Positions 9,568 to 20,062 of a stretch of 64,000 bases of DNA are shown here, piece after piece; the stretch's first letter is position 1, and the number at the start of each line of letters is the position of its first letter. The notes beneath the pieces are model-generated. The model was not told the origin of the DNA and ran no database searches. It worked only from the letters and a program-made list of their open reading frames with translations. The DNA is from Nocardioidaceae bacterium (GTDB taxonomy: Bacteria > Actinomycetota > Actinomycetes > Propionibacteriales > Nocardioidaceae). The stretch spans positions 20,058 through 84,057 of the forward strand of contig JAICWH010000001.1 in the NCBI GenBank assembly GCA_025934895.1, written 5' to 3'. The position numbers and the translations under genes were made by a program.

Positions 9568-10444
9568 CAGCTCGCGGCGGCCCGCCTCTTGCGATGTGCG
9601 GCGATCCAGCTCGCGCCCCACTCGTCGTGACCCAGGAGCAGGTCCGCTGCCTTCACCGAGGCGACGATCTGCGGGGACCGGGTGTCCATGATCGCGCTGG
9701 TCAGCCCGGCGGTCATCGCCATCGGCAGGAACGCCGCACCCAGCGTGTGCCGGTCGGGCATCCCGAAGGACACGTTGGAGGCGCCGCACGTCATGTTCAG
9801 GCCGTGCACGTCGCGGATCCGACTCATCGTCTCCAGGGTGGTGTTGACCACCGAGGTGTCCGCGCCGATCGGCATCGCGAGCGGGTCGATGACGATGTCG
9901 GCCTTGGCGATGCCGTACTCCGTGGTGGCAACCTCGACGATGTGCTGCACCAGCTCGAGACGGCGGTCCGCCTCCATCGGGATCTCCTCGGCGTCGTTGG
10001 GGAGGGCGATGATGGCTGCGTCGTACTTCTTGACGAGCGGGAGGATCAGCGCCATCCGGTCGTCCTCGGCGGTGATCGAGTTGACCAGCGCCCGGCCCTG
10101 GTAGACCGCCAGCCCGGCCTCCAGCGCCTCGACGACCGAGGAGTCGATGCAGATCGGCTGGTCGGTCAGCTGCTGCACCAGCGTGACCGCCTTGGCCAGC
10201 AGCTCCGGCTCGTCGGTCATCGGGACGCCCATGTTGACGTCGAGCACGTCGGCGCCGCCCTGGATCTGCGCGATGACGTCGCGCTCGATCGCGGACAGGT
10301 CACCGGCCCGCAGCTGCTCCTGGAAGATCCGCCTGCCCGTGGGGTTGATCCGCTCACCGATCAGGCAGAACCGACGGCCGTGCCCGATGACGACCTCGGC
10401 GCCCGCGCCTCGCAGCGTCGTCTCGAGGAGCTGTGCGACCTCGG

Positions 10445-10448
<4 letters not shown>
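9567..10448 (-). CDS. Methyltetrahydrofolate:corrinoid methyltransferase (MtgA/MeTr-like, pterin-binding)
   Basis: CLIGERINPTGRR...GADVLDVNMGVP...ICIDSSVVEALEAGL...LNMTCGASNVSFGMPDR. Confidence 0.87.
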
Positions 10449-11121
<673 letters not shown>

Positions 11122-11125
<4 letters not shown>

Positions 11126-11934
11126 GCTGCACCTTCCTTGGTCGTGCTCGAGTGTCGCGCGCGGGGGTGCCCCGCCGCGCGCGGGGTGGGTCTGCCCAGG
11201 AGGGCGGACAGCGAGGCGGCCTGCTCGACCAGCAGCCGACCGATGTGGTCGACGCGGTCCTGCAGACGGGCGGTCGGGCCGGAGATGCCGATCGCGCAGA
11301 TCACCCCGTCCTTGCCCGCGACCGGTGCGGCGATGGCGCTCAGTCCCGTCTCGAGCTCGTCGATGGCGGTGGCGTAGCCGGTGCCGCGGATGGCGGCCAG
11401 CTCGGCGCTCAGCGCGTCACGGGTGCACACGGTGTGGTCGGTGCGCCGCTCGAGCCGTCCCGAGGGCAGCGGCAGCACGCCGAAGGCGTAGAGCACCTTC
11501 CCGAGCGACGAGCAGTGCGCAGGCACGTCGACCTCGTTCCAGTCCCGCGCCGAGAGCAGGAACGTCGACTCGACCTGCCCGACGTGTACGACGGTCTCGC
11601 CGCGGGCCACCCCGAGATGCACGGTCTCGCCGGTGCGCGCACCGATCTCCACGAGCACCGGCCGCGCCAGCCGGGCCACCTGGGGCCACGGGTCGTGCAG
11701 CGCCGCGTGCAGCGCGAACAGCGGTCCCGCGACATAGCCACCCGAGGGGTCGCGCTCGACGAGGTCGGTGCGCTCCAGCGCGGCGAGCAGCCGCGAGGTG
11801 GTGGACCGGGCCAGGCCGGTCACGTCGCTGAGCTCGGTGAAGCTGACCGGGTCGTCGGCGCGCACCACGAGGTCGACGAGGGCGGCGGCGCGGTCGACCG
11901 CCTGCGTGCCACCCTGGGGTGCGGCGCTGCCCAT
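11122..11934 (-). CDS. IclR-family transcriptional regulator (first gene of corrinoid operon)
   Basis: AVDRAAALVDLVV...GLARSTTSRLLAALERTDLVER HTH and IclR effector domain GETVHLGVARGETVVHVGQVES. Confidence 0.88.
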
Positions 11935-11976
11935 GGAACCCTCATCCGCGTGCCGAGACTGTTGCTGACTGATGTT

Positions 11977-12007
11977 TCATATGGTGGAACCGACTTCCAC
12001 ATTATGA
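11977..12007. promoter_or_regulatory. Long dyad TCATATGGTGGAA-ccgac-TTCCACATTATGA in divergent iclR/mttB-like intergenic region
   Basis: 13-bp arms with 2 mismatches, 5-bp spacer; inner GTGGAA/TTCCAC perfect. Confidence 0.6.
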
Positions 12008-12072
12008 GGTTAGGATGCCGGGCAAGCATCGGTCAAGCGCGCCGCCGCACTAATTCGCCGTTGGAGGTCGGA

Positions 12073-13512
12073 ATGTTCCACAACAAGATGCCGAGGTACG
12101 AGATCCTCTCCGAGGACGCGATCGCCAAGCTGGACGCCGGCTGGCGTCGGCTGGTCACCGAGATAGGAGTGGAGTTCGACAGCGACCGGGCGCTCGGGCT
12201 CTTCAAGGAGGCCGGCCAGCGGGTCGAGGGGCAGTGCGTCTACCTGGACCCGGAGTGGGTCCTCGAGCAGGTCGCCAAGGCGCCGCGGGAGTTCGACGTC
12301 CAGGCGCGCAACCCGGCCCACAACATCCACATCGGTGGCGACTCGATGGCGTTCGGGGCGGTGTACGGTCCGCCGTTCGTGCGGGAGGGGGACGTCCGCC
12401 GCGACGCGACGATGCACGACTTCGAGCGCTTCGCCAAGCTGGCCCAGACCTTCCCGGTGCTCGACTCGGCGGGTGGTGTCATCTGCGAGCCCAACGACAC
12501 CCCGCTGGACTCCCGGCACCTGGACATGACCTACGCGCTGCAGACGCTGACCGACAAGGTCTACATGGGCAACGTGGTCTCCGGAGTCAACGCGGCCGAC
12601 ACGATCGCGATGGGCGAGATCGTCTTCGGTGGTCGTGAGGCGATCGAGAAGACCCCGGTGTCGATCTCGCTGATCAACTGCAACTCGCCGCTGCGCTGGG
12701 ACGGCCGGATGATCGAGTCGCTGTTCGAGTACACCTCTGCGGGTCAGCCGTGTGTGCTCACGCCGTTCATCCTGATGGGCGCGATGTCACCGGTGACCAT
12801 CCCGGCGGCGCTGGTGCAGCAGATCGCCGAGGCGCTGTCCGGCATCGCTCTCGCCCAGCTGATCCGCCCGGGCGCGCCGGTGATCTTCGGGTCGTTCCTG
12901 TCCAACATCGACATGCAGTCCGGCTCGCCGACGTTCGGCACGCCCGAGTCCGGCATCGGGCTGCTCTGCACCGGCCAGATCGCCCGGCACTTCGGGCTGC
13001 CGTTCCGCTCCGGTGGCGGGCTGACGTCGTCGCAGGTCGCCGACGCGCAGGCCGGCTACGAGGCGCTGATGACGATGCTGCCGACGTTCCTCGCCGGCGC
13101 CAACTGGGTGATGCACTCGGCCGGCTGGCTCGAGGGCGGCCTGGTCGCGGGCTTCGAGAAGTTCATCGTCGACGTGGAGATCCTGCAGATGATGCAGGCC
13201 GAGTTCACGCCACTCGAGATCGACGACGACTCACTGGCCTTCGGCGCCCACGAGGAGGTCGGCCACGGCGGGCACTTCCTCGGTGCCATGCACACCATGG
13301 AGCGCTTCCGGACGTGCTTCTACCGGCCGATGCTGTCCTCCTCGGACAACTACGAGAAGTGGATGCGCACCGGCGGCCTCGACGCGAACGCCCGCGCCTC
13401 GAAGATCTACCAGAAGAAGCTCGAGGAGTACGTCGCCCCGCCGCTCGACGACGCCGTGCGCGAGGAGCTCCGGGAGTACGTCGTACGCCGTCGGGCGGAG
13501 CTGGGGGACTGA
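12073..13512 (+). CDS. MttB-superfamily (COG5598) methyltransferase, non-pyrrolysine; candidate glycine-betaine:corrinoid methyltransferase
   Basis: 479 aa uninterrupted ORF with no in-frame TAG; EVGHGGHFLGAMHTMERFRTCFYRPMLSSSDNYEKW C-terminal family signature; neighbours corrinoid genes. Confidence 0.85.
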   Translation: MFHNKMPRYEILSEDAIAKLDAGWRRLVTEIGVEFDSDRALGLFKEAGQRVEGQCVYLDPEWVLEQVAKAPREFDVQARNPAHNIHIGGDSMAFGAVYGPPFVREGDVRRDATMHDFERFAKLAQTFPVLDSAGGVICEPNDTPLDSRHLDMTYALQTLTDKVYMGNVVSGVNAADTIAMGEIVFGGREAIEKTPVSISLINCNSPLRWDGRMIESLFEYTSAGQPCVLTPFILMGAMSPVTIPAALVQQIAEALSGIALAQLIRPGAPVIFGSFLSNIDMQSGSPTFGTPESGIGLLCTGQIARHFGLPFRSGGGLTSSQVADAQAGYEALMTMLPTFLAGANWVMHSAGWLEGGLVAGFEKFIVDVEILQMMQAEFTPLEIDDDSLAFGAHEEVGHGGHFLGAMHTMERFRTCFYRPMLSSSDNYEKWMRTGGLDANARASKIYQKKLEEYVAPPLDDAVREELREYVVRRRAELGD

Positions 13513-13528
13513 GGCCCTCGTCCCGCCG

Positions 13529-13832
13529 CCGGTTTACCAGGGGATGCAGGACGTTTCGCGCATGCCATGGGCCATGACCCACGGGGAGCGCCAGAACGCC
13601 GTGGGAACCACGGGGCTGGGGCGCCGGCGCCCGAACTCGTGGTCACCTGAGCAGGTCCAAACCGACGAGGCCGGAGCGCCCCCGCACACGAGCGTCTTGC
13701 CGCTGCACCCGGGGGCGACGATGGAGCGGCCGCCGAACCCGACGGCGACCCACTCCCCATGGCAATCCGGCGCATGCCATGGGCCATGACCCATGGCATG
13801 CGCGAAACGTCCTGCATACCATGGGAAACCGG
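13529..13832. repeat. ~300-bp element bounded by ~50-bp inverted repeats (CCGGTTTACCAGGGGATGCAGGACGTTTCGCGCATGCCATGGG...)
   Basis: Right end reverse complement CCGGTTTCCCATGGTATGCAGGACGTTTCGCGCATGCCATGGG matches the left end; inner 13-bp perfect hairpin 13771-13802; between convergent genes. Confidence 0.75.
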
Positions 13833-13842
13833 CAGGGGGGAT

Positions 13843-14733
13843 CTAGCGGAACACGACCGTCTTGTGCCCGTTCACGAGCACCCGGGAGTCGGCGTGCCAG
13901 CGGACGGCGCGAGAGAGCACCTGGCTCTCCACGTCCCGTCCGGCGGCGGCGAGGTCGGCAGCGTCGTACCGGTGGTCGACGCGCATCACGTCCTGCTCGA
14001 TGATCGGGCCCTCGTCGAGGTCGGCGGTCACGTAGTGGGCGGTGGCGCCCACCAGCTTGACGCCCCGGTCGAACGCCTGGTGGTAGGGGCGGGCGCCCTT
14101 GAAGCTCGGCAGGAACGAGTGGTGGATGTTGATCGCCCGACCCTCCAGCGCGCGGCAGGTGTCATCGGACAGCACCTGCATGTACCGCGCCAGCACGACC
14201 AGGTGCACGTCCAGCGAGTCGACGAGGGAGAGCATCTGGGCCTCCGCGTCCGCCTTGGTCGAGGGTGTCACCGGGATGTGGTGGTAGGGCACGTCGTAGG
14301 TCTTCGCCAGGGGCTCGCAGTCCAGGTGGTTCGACACGATCCCGACCACGTCGACCTGCAGGGCCTGCTTGCTCCACCGGAACAGCAGGTCGTTCAGGCA
14401 GTGGCTGAACTTGGAGACCAGGATCAGCGTCCGGTACGGCGCAGCCGCCTCCCACAGGTTCCAGGTCATGTCGAACCGCTCGGCCACCGGCGCGAACGCC
14501 TCCCGCAGCCGGTCGAGGAGGTCGCCATCGGCCGACGAGGGGTCGTCGACGGCGAACTTGACCCGCAGGAAGAACCGGTCCTCCGCGAGGTCGCTGAACT
14601 GCTGGCTCTCCACGATGTTGCCGTGCCACTCGACCAGCATGCCGGTCACCGCGTGCACGATGCCGGCTTGGTCGGGACACCAGAGGGTGAGCACGAAGGA
14701 CGGGGCGGCGGCGGGCGGTTCTCGATCGGTCAT
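13843..14733 (-). CDS. purU: Formyltetrahydrofolate deformylase
   Basis: SFVLTLWCPDQAGIVHAVTGMLVEWHGNIVESQQF...NIHHSFLPSFKGARPYHQAFDRGVKLVGATAHYVT. Confidence 0.93.
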   Translation of the reverse strand: MTDREPPAAAPSFVLTLWCPDQAGIVHAVTGMLVEWHGNIVESQQFSDLAEDRFFLRVKFAVDDPSSADGDLLDRLREAFAPVAERFDMTWNLWEAAAPYRTLILVSKFSHCLNDLLFRWSKQALQVDVVGIVSNHLDCEPLAKTYDVPYHHIPVTPSTKADAEAQMLSLVDSLDVHLVVLARYMQVLSDDTCRALEGRAINIHHSFLPSFKGARPYHQAFDRGVKLVGATAHYVTADLDEGPIIEQDVMRVDHRYDAADLAAAGRDVESQVLSRAVRWHADSRVLVNGHKTVVFR

Positions 14734-14780
14734 GGCGTCTCTTGTACCCGCCACACGACCTGGCGTCAATGCAAGAAACG

Positions 14781-14816
14781 GTTGCGTCAGCAGAGACAAG
14801 TGCTGTGATACGCAAC
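14781..14816. promoter_or_regulatory. Tandem-dyad operator copy B: GTTGCGTCAGCAGAGAC-aa-GTGCTGTGATACGCAAC
   Basis: In divergent purU/iclR intergenic region; outer arms GTTGCGT/ACGCAAC perfect. Confidence 0.62.
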
Positions 14817-14839
14817 ACCTTGTGCGCTACGGTCAGAAC

Positions 14840-15634
14840 ATGCGGACCGCTTCCCTGGCTTCCACCGACGGCACCGAGGCCGCTCCCGGTGTGCAGTCCG
14901 TGGACCGGGCCCTCACCATCCTCGACATCCTGGCGCGGCTGGGGGAGGCCGGTGTCACCGAGATCGCCGGCGAGCTCGGCGTCCACAAGAGCACGGCCTT
15001 CCGGCTGGTGGCCACCCTCGAGGCGCACGGGATGGTCGAGCAGAACGAGGGCCGCGGCAAGTACCGCCTCGGTGTCGGGGTGCTCCGCCTCGCCGGCGCC
15101 ACCACGGCCCGCCTCGACGTGGTGCAGGAGGCGCGGTCGATCTGCCGCAAGCTGGCCGCCGACTCCGGGGAGACGGTCAACATCGCGGTGCTCTCGGACC
15201 GTTCGGTGCTCTACGTCGACCAGGTCGCCGGCCAGTCCGCGCTGCAGGCCCACAACTGGGTCGGCCAGCACATCCCCCTGCACGCCACCTCCAACGGCAA
15301 GGTCCTGCTCAGTGGACTCTCCTCCGACGAGGTCGACGCGCGGCTGCCCCGGCTGCCCTCCTACACGCCCGACACGGTGACCACCCGGGCCAAGCTGCGC
15401 CGCGACCTGGCCCTGGTCCGGGACCAGGGCTACGCGGTGGCCGTCGACGAGCTCGAGATCGGGCTGACCGCGATCGCGGCGCCGATCCGCAACGCCCACG
15501 GCGACGTGATCGCCTCCCTCAGCGTCTCCGGCCCGACCTTCCGGTTGGGGGACCTGCGGGTCAAGGAGCTGATACCAGTTGTGCAGGACGCAGCGGACGA
15601 GGTCTCGAGAAGACTTGGTCACGGTTCGTCGTAG
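14840..15634 (+). CDS. IclR-family transcriptional regulator
   Basis: GVQSVDRALTILDILARLGEAGVTEIAGELGVHKSTAFRLVATLEAHGMVEQ. Confidence 0.9.
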   Translation: MRTASLASTDGTEAAPGVQSVDRALTILDILARLGEAGVTEIAGELGVHKSTAFRLVATLEAHGMVEQNEGRGKYRLGVGVLRLAGATTARLDVVQEARSICRKLAADSGETVNIAVLSDRSVLYVDQVAGQSALQAHNWVGQHIPLHATSNGKVLLSGLSSDEVDARLPRLPSYTPDTVTTRAKLRRDLALVRDQGYAVAVDELEIGLTAIAAPIRNAHGDVIASLSVSGPTFRLGDLRVKELIPVVQDAADEVSRRLGHGSS

Positions 15635-15667
15635 AGGCTTGACGAGGTATGCCGGACCCGCAATCCT

Positions 15668-15703
15668 GTTGCGTGTAGCACATTGAGTTGCGACATACGC
15701 AAC
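15668..15703. promoter_or_regulatory. Tandem-dyad operator copy C: GTTGCGTGTAGCACATT-ga-GTTGCGACATACGCAAC
   Basis: Second unit is perfect GTTGCG-N5-CGCAAC; 12 bp upstream of aldehyde dehydrogenase ATG. Confidence 0.65.
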
Positions 15704-15714
15704 TAGGACCCCGC

Positions 15715-17205
15715 ATGGATCGGACACAGCAGGTGCCGGAGCTCTACATCGCAGGACGATGGGTGAGCGCTCACGATGGTGAGCGACGAGAGATCCGCTG
15801 CCCGGCGGACGGATCCTTGGTGGCCGAGGTCGACGAGGCGGGTCCCGAGGACACGCGGGCCGCGATCGCTGCTGCCCGCGAGGCGTTCGACGACGGCGTC
15901 TGGCCAGCATCGTCAGCGCTCGACCGGGGCGCGCTCCTGCACCGGGTCGCCGACCTGCTGGTCCGGGACAAGGCCGCGATCGCGCGGGCCGAGTCTCTGG
16001 ACACCGGCAAGCGGATGGTCGAGAGCGAGTACGACGTCGACGACGTCGTCGGCGTGTTCCGGCACTACGGCAACGTCGCGGCGCAGGACGCCGGCCGAGT
16101 GGTGGACACCGGCCGATCGGACATCGTCAGCCGCATCGTCCACGAGCCGATCGGTGTCTGCGGACTCATCACGCCGTGGAACTACCCGCTGCTGCAGACC
16201 TCCTGGAAGGTCGCCCCGGCCCTCGCCGCCGGGAACACGTTCGTGCTCAAGCCCAGCGAGCTCACCCCGCACACCGCCATCGCGCTGATGGGGCTGCTCG
16301 AGGAGGCCGGCCTCCCCGCCGGGGTCGCCAACCTGGTCATCGGCGCGGGCCCCCGGGCCGGCGCCCTGCTGAGCGAGGACCCTCGGGTGGACCTGGTGTC
16401 CTTCACCGGAGGAGTCCCGACCGGCAAGGCGATCATGACCTCGGCCGCGGGCACCGTGAAGAAGGTCGCCCTGGAGCTCGGCGGCAAGAACCCCAACATC
16501 GTCTTCGCCGACGCCCACCTCGAGACCGCGCTGGACTTCGCGCTCACTGCGGTGTTCCTGCACTCCGGGCAGGTGTGCTCCGCCGGCGCCCGGCTGGTCG
16601 TCGAGGAGTCGATCCACGACGACTTCGTCGACGAGGTCGTCCGGCGCGCGGAACGGATCCGGATCGGCGGACCCTTCGACGAGGACGCGGAGACCGGTCC
16701 GCTGATCTCCGAGCAGCACCGCGCCAAGGTCGAGGACTACGTCGAGCGCGGGCTCACCGAGGGCGTGAAGCTCCGCTGCGGCGGCGGCCGTCCCGAGGGC
16801 TCCCGGTACGACCACGGGTTCTACTACCTGCCCACCGTGCTCGACGGCTGCGACGGCTCGATGTCCGTCGTACGCGAGGAGTCGTTCGGCCCGGTGCTGA
16901 CCGTCGAGACGTTCCGCGACGAGGACGAGGCGGTCCGGGTCGCCAACGACAGCGACTACGGGCTGGCCGGTGCCGTCTGGACCCAGAACGCGGGGCGCGC
17001 GGAGCGGGTCGCGGCGCGGCTGCGGATGGGGACCGTGTGGATCAACGACTATCACCCCTACGTGCCGCAGGCCGAGTGGGGCGGCTACAAGCAGTCCGGC
17101 ATCGGCCGCGAGCTCGGCGCGGCAGGACTGGAGGAGTACCGCGAGACCAAGCACATCTGGCACAACGTCCGACCCGAGCCACAGCGGTGGTTCGACGGCA
17201 CCTGA
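15715..17205 (+). CDS. Betaine-aldehyde dehydrogenase / NAD-dependent aldehyde dehydrogenase
   Basis: GVCGLITPWNYPLLQTSWKVAPALAAGNTFVLKPSE, VALELGGKNPNIVF, GQVCSAGARLVV; next to choline dehydrogenase. Confidence 0.88.
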   Translation: MDRTQQVPELYIAGRWVSAHDGERREIRCPADGSLVAEVDEAGPEDTRAAIAAAREAFDDGVWPASSALDRGALLHRVADLLVRDKAAIARAESLDTGKRMVESEYDVDDVVGVFRHYGNVAAQDAGRVVDTGRSDIVSRIVHEPIGVCGLITPWNYPLLQTSWKVAPALAAGNTFVLKPSELTPHTAIALMGLLEEAGLPAGVANLVIGAGPRAGALLSEDPRVDLVSFTGGVPTGKAIMTSAAGTVKKVALELGGKNPNIVFADAHLETALDFALTAVFLHSGQVCSAGARLVVEESIHDDFVDEVVRRAERIRIGGPFDEDAETGPLISEQHRAKVEDYVERGLTEGVKLRCGGGRPEGSRYDHGFYYLPTVLDGCDGSMSVVREESFGPVLTVETFRDEDEAVRVANDSDYGLAGAVWTQNAGRAERVAARLRMGTVWINDYHPYVPQAEWGGYKQSGIGRELGAAGLEEYRETKHIWHNVRPEPQRWFDGT

Positions 17206-17274
17206 CGGCGTACGACGGCAGCAGAGGCCGCAGGGCCGGCCGCAAGGAGCAGACCACGACGAGGAGGCGAGGCC

Positions 17275-18989
17275 ATGACGGGCTCCAGGTACGACTACGT
17301 GATCGTGGGTGGCGGGTCCGCCGGGTGTGTCCTGGCGAACCGGCTCAGTGCCGACCCCGGCACGTCGGTCCTGGTGCTCGAGGCCGGTCGCTCGGACCTC
17401 CGGATCGACCCGTTCATCCACATGCCGGCCGCCCTGCCGATCCCGATCGGCAACCGGCTCTACGACTGGAAGTACGAGTCCGAGCCCGAGCCGTACATGG
17501 ACGGCCGCAAGGTCTACCACGCACGCGGCAAGGTGCTCGGCGGGTCGAGCAGCATCAACGGGATGATCTTCCAGCGCGGCAACCCCATGGACTACGAGCG
17601 CTGGGCCGGTGACAAGGGCATGGAGTCCTGGAGCTACGACCACTGCCTGCCCTACTTCAAGCGGATGGAGACCTGCCTCGCCGGCGCCGACGCGTGGCGC
17701 GGCGGCAGCGGCCCCCTGCTGCTCGAGCGCGGCCCGGCCAACAGCCCGTTGTTCGGGGCGTTCTTCGAGGCTGTCCAGCAGGCGGGCCACCCGCTGACCA
17801 GCGACGTCAACGGCTACCGGCAGGAGGGCTTCGCGCCGTTCGACCGCAACGTCTACCGCGGCCGGCGGCTGAGTGCCGCCCGTGCCTACCTGCACCCGGT
17901 GATGAGCCGCCCGAACCTCCGGGTGGAGACGCTGGCGATGGTCACCGGGCTCAGCGTCGACCGGGCGGACGGCGCCAGGCGGATCACCGGCGTCGACTAC
18001 CACCGGACCGGGCGCGGAGCGCGGCACGTGGACGCCGGCGAGGTGGTGCTCTGCGGTGGCGCGATCAACTCCCCGCAGCTGCTGCTGCTCACCGGCATCG
18101 GGCCCGCCGAGGACCTCGAGAGACTCGGCATCCCGGTCCTCGCGGACCTGCCCGGCGTCGGGAGCAACCTGCAGGACCACCTCGAGGTCTACATCCAGTA
18201 CGCCAGCAAGCAGCCGGTCTCGATCGGTCCCTGGCTCAAGCACCGCCACAAGCCGCGGATCGGCGCGGAGTGGCTGTTCCTGCGCCGCGGGGTCGGCGCC
18301 TCCAACCACTTCGAGGCCGGCGGCTTCATCCGCAGCAACGACCTCGTCGACTACCCGAACCTGATGTTCCACTTCCTGCCCATCGCGATCCGGTACGACG
18401 GGTCCCGGCCCGCTGCCGAGCACGGCTACCAGGTGCACATCGGCCCGATGTACTCCGACGTGCGCGGCTCGGTGACGCTCACGTCCCGCGACCCGATGCG
18501 GCACCCGGCCCTGCGGTTCAACTACCTGTCCACCGAGAACGACCGGCGCGAGTGGATCGAGATGGTGCGCGCGGCCCGACACATCCTCAACCAGCCGGCC
18601 TTCGACGTGTTCAACGCCGGCGAGCTGTCGCCGGGGCCGTCGGTGGAGACCGACCAGGAGATCCTGGACTGGGTCGCCAAGGACGCCGAGACGGCGCTGC
18701 ACCCCTCGTGCACGGTCCGGATGGGCGTCGACGACATGTCGGTCCTCGACCCGGAGACGATGCGCGTGCACGGGGTGGACGGGCTGCGGGTCGTGGACGC
18801 GTCGGCGATGCCCTACATCACCAACGGCAACATCTACGCGCCGGTGATGATGGTCGCCGAGAAGGCCGCCGACCTGGTCGCCGGCAACACGCCCCTGCCA
18901 CCCCTCGACGTGCCGTTCTACCGCTACCGCGAGAACGACCCCCTGTATCCCCCCTCGACCACGTCGAGCATCAGCACAGGAGACCAGCG

Positions 18990-18993
<4 letters not shown>
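17275..18993 (+). CDS. betA: Choline dehydrogenase (GMC oxidoreductase)
   Basis: [23 protein letters not shown] motif; [36 protein letters not shown]. Confidence 0.9.
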
Positions 18994-20060
<1,067 letters not shown>

Positions 20061-20062
20061 TC

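Noticed and set aside
11935-12072. Cobalamin riboswitch upstream of corrinoid genes
   Set aside because: No B12-box-like sequence recognised; the region is short and dominated by a DNA-type dyad
12073-13512. Pyrrolysine-containing trimethylamine methyltransferase
   Set aside because: No in-frame amber codon in the ORF
13560-13802. Insertion sequence
   Set aside because: Inverted repeats are present but there is no transposase ORF; kept only as a palindromic/MITE-like repeat
15913-18771. 952-aa minus-strand ORF
   Set aside because: Antisense shadow of the aldehyde and choline dehydrogenase genes
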